Positions 20,935-30,712 of a stretch of 64,000 nt of DNA are shown in pieces. This stretch comes from Paracamarosporium sp. OC-R06-R3 (lineage: Eukaryota; Ascomycota; Dothideomycetes; Pleosporales; Didymosphaeriaceae). Each line of letters opens with the position of its first letter. Position 1 is the stretch's first letter. The notes under the pieces are model-generated. The model was not told the origin of the DNA. It was given only the letters and a program-made list of their open reading frames with translations, and did not search any database. A program made the translations under genes and the position numbers. The stretch spans positions 558,001-622,000 of the forward strand of contig JACVRA010000073.1 of assembly GCA_019828545.1 (NCBI GenBank). Reading direction: 5' to 3'.

Positions 20935-23520
20935 TTACCAACCGCTCCCATCTTCACCCAGCTTGAACAAACCGTTCTTCTTCCTTTCCATCGCCCACTT
21001 CTCGCACCACCCCTTCATCTTCTCCCTGGACTTCGCACTCCCCACGTTCACCGTCGGGATGATTTTGTCTATCCTCAGCGCGCAGCAGAACATAGTCAAC
21101 TCCCTGAAGCTGCTGTGTTCGCTGTACGGAACGCCGAAACACTTCGCACGATTCGTGCTGCCCCGTTGTTGCGTCAGATCGCGCATCGAGAACTGACTTC
21201 TCCAGTTCTGCGAATAGAGAACGGTTTGTACGGAAGGAGATTCCGTGAAACGGCCCTTAGGTGGTCGGTAGTTCCAACCTGAAGGTCGGAAGCCAACGGC
21301 ACGGCAGAAGCAGTCGCTGAAATCACGCAGATAATCGTCTAGCGTTTCGGCACGGATCTCGAAGAGTGGAGTCATGTGGACTTGCGCTTGGCGAGGGTCT
21401 GATGTGAGAAGGGCGTCGAGCTCAGGGTCTTCGAGGGCGCGGCAAATCCGTTGCTTGCTGGCCGGTGCGTATATCTTGCTGCCAAGTGCTTTGGCAATGC
21501 CGATGCAAATACGTTCTTTACCGATACTATAGGTCCCGACTACGACGAGTAGTTTGCCTCGCGGCTTGTTCACTCCAATCTTCGTAGGACTTGTTGCAGT
21601 CGGATCTTCATCATTAACTTCCGCCCCAGCCTCGGCTGCCTTCTGTATGAATTTGACCATGCCCTGACCAGCGCGATCTTTCTTCATCTGTTCCCAGCCG
21701 TCGTTCTCGTCAATTTTTTCTTTGCTCAAGCTCATGCACATATCCGCACATGCTTGGATGACCTGTTGCTGTGGTGGGAAAGCGTACTTTGGGTTGAGGT
21801 ACGTGGTGTCAAGATAGCACACGTCAAGCTTTTGCTGCTTGTTCTTCCCACTCACAGCATCAACCACGTCCGGCCTTAGTAGTGGATGTTCAAGGTGAGC
21901 TTGACACGCTCTGAAGTCGCCGCAATGTAGTACGCGCTGCAGCCTTGAGCTCTTTCCTTTGCCTGTCTCCTTTTCGAACAGAAACAGCGAACTGCCAGGA
22001 CAGTGATTAGCTGAAATCATTGTAACGTGGACGCCTTCAGTGCCTGGAACTTCCGTCTTTTTTTCAAAATCAAGATCCACCACCCATTTAGGGTCGACAC
22101 GTAGTTGCTGCCGAACGAGATTCCCTGTCACTTTGCTGCAATATATTGGCCCGTGGCTCCATGACGCAGTCAATCCAATGTAATGGTCGCTATGGAAATG
22201 GCTGAGAAAGTACGCCTTCTGGCCTTTGACGGCACCATAGCGGAATGCATCTACACAGATGTAGAAGCCTGGGAGAATCTTATAGAAAGGACAGGTACGT
22301 TGGTACGACGGTTTGCCCCTTGCGGCTTTCTCCGCATCAGCGGCAGTCGCCCATGCAGCATCTTCAGCATGACCAGACATCAGCTTTGAGAAGGCTGATT
22401 TAGGAGCACCGTCTGTGTCCCCGAGCTGGAATGGGTTCTCCTGTCCAGGCCGAGCGGGACGTGGGGGCCGCTTGAACATCTTATGATTCGTTACCGTTGG
22501 ATTGTGCTCCTTCGGTTTGGGTAGAGGAAGTGGGTTTCCGTCCAAGCAAGCATTGACATGCTGAGAAACCTCTTGTTCCGACAGACCTGTCAACTGTGCG
22601 CTGCACAAGGGACATGATGGGTCATTACTGTCATTATCGTTATTGTCCATTTGAGTACCCTCGGTATCCTGTGGAAATAGCGATGGTGGCTCAAAATCAT
22701 CGGGGTCGCCCTCGTAACCAGATTCTGCCATCTCCAGCCTTTGCTGTTCCTGCATCCACCGCCGCTCATCGAATTCTTCCCCTTCAAGGAGGTCCTCGTC
22801 TTCTAGACCGTCGAACTCATCGAAATCTTCTTCACCAAACTGTGATGTTTCTTCCAACTTGAGCAGCGGCGGTACGTGGGGAACGGGCGGCGCGGTGCTA
22901 GCTGCGGAAGCCGGGTCCTCGAAAGGTTTAGAATCTTCGTCGTGATCAATCGTGTTCTTTTGTTTCCTCGTACCTCTATTCGGAAATGGCGTTTCCTCTT
23001 CCGCCTCAGAGTCTGAGTCGTCCGCGAACGGACCAGACTTCTTGCGAGTCTGTATGCTCTTCTGAGCCGTATCGACCGGTGATGCTTTCGTTGCTGCATC
23101 GTTTGTGTCTGGTGGTGGCGGTGAACACGCCGGAGCTGGCGCCTCTTCGCTCAACTTCCGTTTCTTAATACTTCCGCCGTTCTCATTGTACCGTTCAGCG
23201 CTACTGTCCGTCTCTGTGACGCTGTTCTGGGTTTCATCGCTCCATCCGCCTGCCGCCTCGCCGCCATCGCTAAGGACGATTTTGGGGTCGAATTTGCGAT
23301 CCGGCAAAAAGATCTTGTTATTCTCCTCTTCCGCCTTCTTGAAAAAGGCCATAATATTGCCATTTGGTGTGGCCTTTGGCTTGAGGCGTGCATTATTCGC
23401 AGCCGATTTCTTCCCCCAATCGGTTGGCACGAGAGTAGTTTGGGTCGGGCCCTGCTTTTTCTGGGAAGAAGCAACCTTCGGTCTAGGTGTAGTCTTCTTC
23501 GGGGCAGCTTTGGTAGCCAT
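20935..23520 (-). CDS. PSO2: DNA interstrand cross-link repair nuclease PSO2/SNM1
   Basis: A single frame of about 861 residues. The N-terminal third is disordered with PIP-like and acidic stretches. A UBZ4-type zinc finger lies near residue 300 (CPLCSAQLTGL..VNACLDG, a C-C-H-C pattern). The catalytic metallo-beta-lactamase domain follows: FLSHFHSDHYIGL (HxHxDH metal ligands), ISANHCPGSS and LHCGDFRA, then the beta-CASP/DRMBL part with CYLDTTYLNPKYAFP, VGTYSIGKERI and VPYSEHSSFRELT. This family is a nuclear 5' exonuclease acting in interstrand cross-link repair. I chose ATG 23520 (ACCATGG context); the frame is open to 23787 and includes a weaker ATG at 23628. It is convergent with the 16390 gene, with 163 bp between stops. 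Confidence 0.9.
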   Translation of the reverse strand: MATKAAPKKTTPRPKVASSQKKQGPTQTTLVPTDWGKKSAANNARLKPKATPNGNIMAFFKKAEEENNKIFLPDRKFDPKIVLSDGGEAAGGWSDETQNSVTETDSSAERYNENGGSIKKRKLSEEAPAPACSPPPPDTNDAATKASPVDTAQKSIQTRKKSGPFADDSDSEAEEETPFPNRGTRKQKNTIDHDEDSKPFEDPASAASTAPPVPHVPPLLKLEETSQFGEEDFDEFDGLEDEDLLEGEEFDERRWMQEQQRLEMAESGYEGDPDDFEPPSLFPQDTEGTQMDNNDNDSNDPSCPLCSAQLTGLSEQEVSQHVNACLDGNPLPLPKPKEHNPTVTNHKMFKRPPRPARPGQENPFQLGDTDGAPKSAFSKLMSGHAEDAAWATAADAEKAARGKPSYQRTCPFYKILPGFYICVDAFRYGAVKGQKAYFLSHFHSDHYIGLTASWSHGPIYCSKVTGNLVRQQLRVDPKWVVDLDFEKKTEVPGTEGVHVTMISANHCPGSSLFLFEKETGKGKSSRLQRVLHCGDFRACQAHLEHPLLRPDVVDAVSGKNKQQKLDVCYLDTTYLNPKYAFPPQQQVIQACADMCMSLSKEKIDENDGWEQMKKDRAGQGMVKFIQKAAEAGAEVNDEDPTATSPTKIGVNKPRGKLLVVVGTYSIGKERICIGIAKALGSKIYAPASKQRICRALEDPELDALLTSDPRQAQVHMTPLFEIRAETLDDYLRDFSDCFCRAVGFRPSGWNYRPPKGRFTESPSVQTVLYSQNWRSQFSMRDLTQQRGSTNRAKCFGVPYSEHSSFRELTMFCCALRIDKIIPTVNVGSAKSREKMKGWCEKWAMERKKNGLFKLGEDGSGW

Positions 23521-24350
23521 GGTCGGAGGCGTGATCGAGGAGCGGGGTGGCGAAGGAGGACGACCAGTGGAAGGTGTCAGACGCGAAGTGGTAGGCAGCG
23601 TGCGGTTTTCTCGCGGATTTCGGAACATTGAATGGTGGCGTGTCACATAATCGCGACAGTCGCGTGTAGGAGGGTTCAAGTCATGGGAGGCAAAGTGGTA
23701 TTCACGATTGTTCCTGCCAAGCCAACGCGCGTGTGCACGTGAGGCGCTAATTCCCGGGGTCGCTGTGGGAAGCCCCGATGACGACAATAGTATTTACATA
23801 CCCAGAGCAATGGTTTGTCTCGTTTACACGGGAGTGCATCCTACGACTGCCATTACTCTATGCAGTCGAATCATTGAGGATAAATGCTGCGCTGAAATCG
23901 CTATTACATCCATCACCGGATTTTTAGAGACACTGGGGATCATGAAGCAATAAACATACGCGTAACCTTCGGCCAGTACTATCAAAATGATTGAAGACCA
24001 ATCCTAATAGACAAGCAACACATCACACGCGTGAAAAGCGACAAGGCCTCCCCAGCCCATCATCCAACTGCTTGAAAATCGACCTAAATACCACAGCAGT
24101 TCACACATGTCTCATTCACCAACAAAGCTATCCATCATCGAACCACAATCGAAATCTATTCATACATACACACACGCATGACTGCAGCCTCAAGCGAAGG
24201 CACCATACGACATGCTTGACCACCCAGGCTCACCCACTCTTCCATATTTGCATAGCACTTTCTCATTCTAGTGCGCGTTTTCTTTTTTTCCAGGGAATCG
24301 TAAGCCCACCACGCCAAGTCAACCACGAGAGACATTGACTGCTATTCTTT
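23521..24350. other. Intergenic
   Basis: Upstream region of PSO2 and 3' flank of the AlaRS gene; CA-rich tract near 24100-24180. No gene or tRNA seen. Confidence 0.5.
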
Positions 24351-26975
24351 TCACAACTTGAACCCCTCGATGAACTTCCTTGCCTCCTCCACACCAGCAT
24401 CCACCTTGTCCGAATTAGTGCCGTTGCCAATGGCCGTCGGCGCACCAGGCTTGCCGCCCGTCTTTCCTCCAATGACAGGAGTCACTGAGCTTGCCCACTT
24501 GGGTCCATCGGCGCCCTGCTCCTTGAAGAACTGTACCGTATTAGTAAACCCGCTCGAATGACAATTTGTTCAGGAGACATACCTCGGAGACATAGCAGCC
24601 GTGTGCCACCTTGCCATCACCTGCACTGAAAAGATACACACTCTTATCCTTCAGCGCACTCTTTGGTCCTGAAACGTTCTTGATTGCCTCGCTGATAGCC
24701 TTCGCGACATTGCTCGACCAATCTACCTTCTGTACCAAGAACTTCGCGTCTTTGTTGTCCTTGAAGTAGTTGGTTACAATATCCAATACGCGCTTGTTGT
24801 CCTGCTTCGCGAATGCCTTTTGCTCGTCCAAGATGCTCTTTTGGATCTTGGCGAATCGCTCGCGGAACTGGTTCTTCGTAAGCGCAGAGATGGTAAGCTG
24901 GTTGAGCTCCGTCTGCATCTTCTTTGCCTCTGCCTCCTTCTCAGGGCTGAAAGAGAGCTTCTCGAGACGGCTGAGTTCGGCCTCGAAATCGGAAGCTTGT
25001 CGCTGGACATCGTAGGCTTCCTGCCCTGTCACAGCAACAATACGGCGGATGCCCTTGGCGATACCGGACTCTTCGAGGATGACGAGCTCCTTGATCTCGC
25101 CAGTCTGCTTGACGTGCGTACCACCGCAAAACTCAACGGACACCTTCTCCCACTGCTCATTCTTGACGTCGGCAATCAGGTCTTCGACTGGTACACCTAC
25201 GGAGACGACCCGGACAGGATCTGGGTATGTCTCTCCGAAGACGGCACGCACACCGCGGATCTCGCGCGCAGTAGCCAGAGGCACGTCCTTCGCGTACACT
25301 TCCGAGTTCTGGCGGATGTATTCTGTGCAAATCTTCTCGATCTTGCCAAGCTCAGCGTCAGAAACAGCAGCCTTGTGTGAGAAATCGAAACGAAGCTTCT
25401 CAGGCGTAACGAGTGAACCCTTCTGATCCACCTCATCACCGAGTACCTCCTTGAGACCGTAGTTGAGAACATGCGTTCCGGTATGGTTGTTGCGGATGGG
25501 GTGGCGACGGAGCTCATCGTACTCTGCAATGACCTCGCTTCCTACGTTCAACTCGCCGTACTTGAGGAATCCTGTATGTAGCACGTAACCGGCGTATACC
25601 TGGACATTCTCGATGCTGATCTCGGCTTCACCATCAACAAGCAATCGACCGGTATCGTACTCCTGACCTCCCTGCTCAGCGTAGAAGTTTGTGCGATCGA
25701 GCAGTACACCAAACTGCTCGCCCTCGGGCACTTCTTTTGTGCTCTTCAAGAACTGCTTGTTGTGATATATAGCTTTGATAACGGTGGTGATGTTTTCGCG
25801 ACCAAACTTGGCGGAATCGTCTGTCTTGGGCACATCATTCATGTTCTCCAGGGCGCTGAGGTCGTGTACGTCGAACTTCACTAGCGCAGCGGTAGCCTTC
25901 TTGTCGCCCTTGCTAGCCTCGCGAGCCTTTTCTTGAGCCTCCTCGACTTCCTTGTCGTTGATGTTGAGGCCCCGCTCCTCAGCCATGATCTTTGTAAGGT
26001 CGACAGGGAATCCGTACGTATCATATAACCGCCATACATCGTCACCTGGGAGGTCATTGGAGCCCTTTGCCTTAGCCTTCTGTGCGTATTTTTCGAACAT
26101 GATCTCGCCTCGGTCCAGCGACTTAGCAAAGCTCTTCTCCTCCTCATCCAGAATTTCCTTGATGTCCGCCTCTTTCTTCCTGAGCTCAGGGAACATGTCA
26201 CCCATCTGCTCGACGAGAGTCGGAACAATCTTGGAGAAGAAGTCACCGATCTCGGTCTCAAAGTACTTGCGAGCGAAACGCGCTCCGCGTCGCAGAACAC
26301 GGCGCACAACGTAGCCACGTCCGACATTGTTCGGTACGCCACCATCAGCGATGGAGAACGACATCATGCGAACGTGATCAGCAACAACACGGTATGCGGT
26401 GTCGATGCCATCCGGATCTTCCTTTCCAAACTTGCCTCTGTACTCCCGCGCACCTGTGATCTCCTGTATCTTCTTGAACAACGGACTGAACACGTCCGTG
26501 TCGTAATTTGACTTGGTCTTCTGCAGAACCGACACCAGCCGCTCGAAACCCATACCCGTATCGATGTGCTTATGCGGGAGCGGCCGCAACGAGCGGTCTG
26601 GCTCGCGGTTGTACTGCATGAAGACGTTGTTCCAGATTTCGATGACCTCGGGATCATCCGCGTTGACCAGCGACGCAGCATTCCTGTAGACACCGTTCTC
26701 AGGCTCCCTCAAATCGTAGTGAAGTTCCGAGCAGGGCCCACAAGGACCCTGATCACCCATCTCCCAGAAGTTATCCTTCATGTTTCCGGGCAAAATGTGG
26801 TCCTCGGGCACACCGACGCTCTTCCACAGCTCCTTGGCCTCCAGATCTGGTTCCAGGTCTTCTGTTCCCTCAAAGTATGTCACGTACAGCCTCTTGGGGT
26901 CGATGCCATAGACCTTTGTGAGCAGCTCCCAGCTGAAGCCAACGGCCTCCTCCTTGAAGTAGTCGCCGAAGCTCC

Positions 26976-27006
<31 letters not shown>

Positions 27007-27389
27007 GTAGCTGTCCTTGCCGACATCGTCGAGGTCATTGTGCTTGCCGCCTGCGCGGATGCACTTTTGCGAGTTTGCGGCGCGCTTGAGCTGGGCGAAG
27101 TCGGAGGCGGGGTCGACGGTGCCTTGGAAGATGGACTTGTACTGGTTCATGCCCGCATTGGCGAAGAGGAGGGTCGGGTCGGAGAGGGGGACGACCGAGG
27201 AGGACGGGACTGCGGGTATCAATTGGTGCTCTCTGGGCAGGAAGCCTCGTGGCCATGGCGGGGAGAATTGAGTCGAGAGGGAATGTGAAGGGACTCACCA
27301 AAGGTATGGCCGCGCTCCTTGAAGTAGTCGAGGAAGGTGCTCCGCACGCGGGCAGCTCCCCACTCGGGCGTCGAGTCGCTCTGCGCCAT
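24351..27389 (-). CDS. ALA1: Alanyl-tRNA synthetase (cytosolic start; in-frame mitochondrial start at 27593)
   Basis: Three exons (27389-27299, 27209-24583, 24530-24351) encode 965 residues, the usual length. Class II motifs are present: GHTF joined to [38 protein letters not shown] with [18 protein letters not shown] (motif 2) and [16 protein letters not shown] (motif 3). The editing domain has NNHTGTHVL and [13 protein letters not shown] zinc ligands, and the C-Ala domain ends KFIEGFKL. It charges tRNA-Ala and clears Ser/Gly misacylation. The first intron acceptor at 27210 was chosen because it gives the family sequence [11 protein letters not shown]. An ATG at 27593, 68 codons upstream and in frame, adds an Arg/Ser/Leu-rich lead with no acidic residue; it has a weak start context, whereas 27389 is CACCATGG. 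Confidence 0.93.
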
Positions 27390-27820
27390 GGTGGTGTGTG
27401 TGGTGTGCAGCGGGCAGGCGTGGAGGAGGGGCAAAAGGGCACGCTGGGGCGGGCGTCCGGGCGCGAGCAGAGTCTTCGTTGGTGTGCGGAGGGAAGAGGG
27501 CGTCGCGGAGCAGAGGCGCGGGGCGCAGATAGAGGTCGCAATGCGTCTGGGAGAGAGCCCGTGACTCAGAGGGGCATTGCGCAGGCGCTGCATTCACCTA
27601 GCAGCTGCGGGTGAGCCCCGCCAAATCGCCAAATCGCCAAACCGCACCCGTTCGGTGCCACGCTTCCAGAATCTTCGTCGATTGGCCCGCCCTATATCAT
27701 CAGATGTCGCGCCCCTCCGCGTTCGCTATCTCGGACGTGTAGTCGCTCACACGCTTAGCATCGGCCAACCATTCTCTGCTGCAGAACAGCCCTTATTCGC
27801 GCACGGTGGATGTTGGATGC

Positions 27821-28562
27821 ATGGCCGAGGTGGTAGCTTCCGGCCAAGACACAACCCCATCGCGTCGCCTCCACGGCAAGAAGCGCGCCGCCGACAGCGC
27901 GCTCGAGTCGGAGCAGCGCCTGAGCAAGCGCTTCGACCTGCTGAACCTCGGTATGCCTGTGCCCTCGATCCATTGACTGCCTCCTGTGCTGACCACGCTC
28001 AGAAAATGGCACGCGTCTGTACCTCCCCGTCGCCGGATCGTCTGATTCCGCCCTGACCCCCGACGATCCCGCGAAACACTCCGCAAAACCGCTCCCCGTA
28101 CCAGCCTCGCCCGAAACGAGAAAGAAACGGGAGAGACCACGGCGGCCACCTCCACCAGACGACTGCATGCAAGTCGAGGACACGCCGCACCGCGTCTACA
28201 TTGCCGATCTGGACGCGGAGCTCTCCGACATCGAATCCGACGAAGACAACCCCATCTTCCTCCAAGACATCGAGAAGCACCTCGCCAAGATACCCAAGCA
28301 TGTATTAATGGGACCAGAGCCCAAGGCAACCAAAGACAACCAATTGGTCCTGTACAACGTGCCCAGCAGCTTAACGGTGCCCGAGGCGCACGACAGCGTA
28401 CGGAAGGCCATCGTAGAAGCACGAGGCAGGATAAGAGAGAGGCAGGCGAACGGTGTAATAGAGTCTACGCCTACCGCCGCACCGACGTCAGCTCCACAGA
28501 CCACCATCCTAAGAGAGATACCCCCACCATCCCTTGATTCAGATGCAATGGACATCGATTGA
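27821..28562 (+). CDS. Conserved-looking small nuclear-type protein, unknown function
   Basis: Two exons (27821-27950, 28003-28562; intron GTATGC..CTCAG) give 229 residues. The N-terminus is basic (RRLHGKKRAADS, SEQRLSKRFDLLNL), the middle is Pro/Arg/Lys-rich with a KKRERPRRPPP run that could be a nuclear localisation signal. The conserved-looking core is HRVYIADLDAELSD, IFLQDIEKHLAKIPKHVL and NQLVLYNVPSSLTVPEAHDS. No catalytic motif or membrane segment is seen. It is divergent from the AlaRS gene with about 230 bp between the two outer ATGs. Family unknown to me; coding status is well supported by splicing and length. Confidence 0.7.
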
Positions 28563-28767
28563 TAGTCCCACGGAAACACGGCGCAAAACATAGCATAGCT
28601 GTTCTTAATTCAATAAATTCTTGGGTATTCATATCTAGGTTAAAAACGTTTCACATAATACAGCATGATCCAGTCACGCAAGCCGTCCAGTGCCAGGACA
28701 CCACCTTTCCCAACACCGTGCAGTACTCTTACATTACCCCTCGTGTTCCTCACACCACGTTCACCAC

Positions 28768-29502
28768 TCATTTCCTGAACCTCCCCATCAACTTCGCCAG
28801 CCTTGCCTGCGGCGGTCGTGGCGGCATCTCCTGCTGGAACTGACCCTCACCACCCACAACGCCCGTCTGCTGCGCACCCATCGGCGGCGGTGGCGGCGGC
28901 GGATACTCTCCCATCTCGACATTACCAGGCGCCTGGTTTGGATTCATCTTCGTTGCACCGGGCGGAAAGTACCCCGGCGGCGCATCGCCGTTGTACATTG
29001 GCGGCGGCTCCGGCCAAGTGCCATCTGGGCGGGGGCCGTACGCCTGCTGCTGCTGAGCATACGGCTGGTGGGCATAGTACGCGTAGTGGTTCTGAGGCGT
29101 CTGGCCGTATCTCTTGCGGTCCTGGTAGGAGACGAGCCACTGGTTATGTTAGTCCGACCACAGTACAAGAGAGGGGGCAAGACAGGCGTGAAAGAGAAAC
29201 ATGTGAGCGAAGGACGTACACGATGATATGCGAGCAGCGGTTTTCCCTTGCGCAGCCGCGCCTTAGCATGCAGGTACCCGCCTAGGAACCACGCCATGAA
29301 GAAGAAAAAGAAGCTTGCGAGGATAGCCCACTTGACGATGATGCCTGTCTGCAGATGCCATGTTAGCACGCGAGTCGTTCGATGGGTATACTCTTTGGGA
29401 GGAGGGACGAGGCAGGCTTACGTCCGTGTACCAGAAGCCATCGCGGAAGCATTCCACCGTTCCATCCAGATACCGCTCGCAATACCTCTTGCTCAACACC
29501 AT
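28768..29502 (-). CDS. RCR-type single-pass membrane protein (Congo red resistance / chitin regulation family)
   Basis: Three exons (29502-29422, 29348-29220, 29139-28768) encode 193 residues. A short Cys-containing lumenal N-terminus (MVLSKRYCERYLDG..VEC) is followed by one membrane helix (IIVKWAILASFFFFFMAWFL), a basic juxtamembrane segment (HAKARLRKGKPLLAYHRWL) and a Pro/Gln/Tyr/Gly-rich cytoplasmic tail with PPPPPPP. This order matches fungal RCR-like proteins, which use PY-type motifs to recruit the Rsp5 ubiquitin ligase and influence chitin deposition and plasma-membrane protein sorting. The acceptor at 29349 was picked because it preserves the TGIIVKW frame. Function is by family analogy only. 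Confidence 0.72.
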
Positions 29503-30712
29503 GATTACAAAGATACGAATCCAAACGGCGACAACGTAGGCGCAGCCCAAAAGAACGTAGAGGTAGCGGTGCTAAAGACCAGGTCGGTGAGGCGAGCGCG
29601 AGGAAGGGAGAAGGACGGAAGGGGAGGGAAGGGACAGAGATGGTCCAACGCAGGGCAGGTATGGTGTGGTATGGTATGCGACGTGTGCTGCCAAGCGCAG
29701 GGGCGCAACAGGGTATTTGTTCGAGCAGACAGCTCGGATTCGGAGGGCGAAGAACGGCCGCGGGAGTGGATTGCAGAGCGATTGAGGCTGAGCGACGGAA
29801 TGGGCGGTCTCCAGCGTTGTCTTGCGGGTGTTGTGGCTACCGGATGGTACGGCGTCTCAGCAGTTGCAGGCGTCTTACGGGTCGTGTTTCGCAACGGCCT
29901 CAATGAGTTTCACAAGCTTCAGTCAAGATCCAATGATTTTTTGTCTTGGATTGCAAGCCGGGCCTCGACGGCGTTTAGATAGCTAACTACGAACGCCATG
30001 TCGCGCAAATTATGTATTTTTGTGGCGGTGGTTGGCGGGATGAGGTTGGTTCCTGCATACCGCGAGGCTGGAAAAAGGCGTGCATGACGCACACGGGAAC
30101 CGGTCCGTTCCAAAACCCTTGCATGACGGACCCACAGGGGCCGGGGGGCGAAAGCTTGGCCTCCAACGTCGAGTGTGTGGCGTCAACCCACACTGCATTC
30201 CGCTCGCAGGAGAGCAAACACTGCGCGTTGCCAATGGTGTCTGCACGCCTTCAGACTGTGGCTGAGACGCTGATCATGTTGCCTTGCCTGTCCTTACGAC
30301 GTCGCTGTCATCAAATTCACACCTCACGGGACACACCAATCTGGATCTTTAGATCGCTTTGCACTTTATTCTTAGACGCTTGCTGAACGCGCCTCGTTCA
30401 TGATCAGGATCTCGAGGATTCTGCTACATCGCTATTCTTGGTTTCTAAACATACAACTGAGCAGGTCAAACAACCGCTCTATCCAACGCAATGCAAACAG
30501 AAGACGAACAGGGTGAACGTGGTGGTATCTTTCCTAGACTCCTCTGATTCAGCCCAACGGCGTCAAACGAGGCTCCATCAATGCGCCATGAAGGTCCCAC
30601 AATAAACTGCTCAACTACTACCATGTCTACTTATGGTCCCTCTCAGAGATGTTTGTCCCTGACTGTTTCTGTTATTCGATTATGAAGTATAGGTGTGGAA
30701 AAGGGTAGGCCC
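29503..30712. other. Intergenic, promoter of RCR-type gene and 3' flank of SNT2
   Basis: Open frames here are overlapping on both strands and lack domain features. No gene seen. Confidence 0.45.

Noticed and set aside
23521..23787. N-terminal extension of the PSO2 frame
   Set aside because: The open frame continues, but the added residues look like translated leader and the start at 23520 has a far better context.
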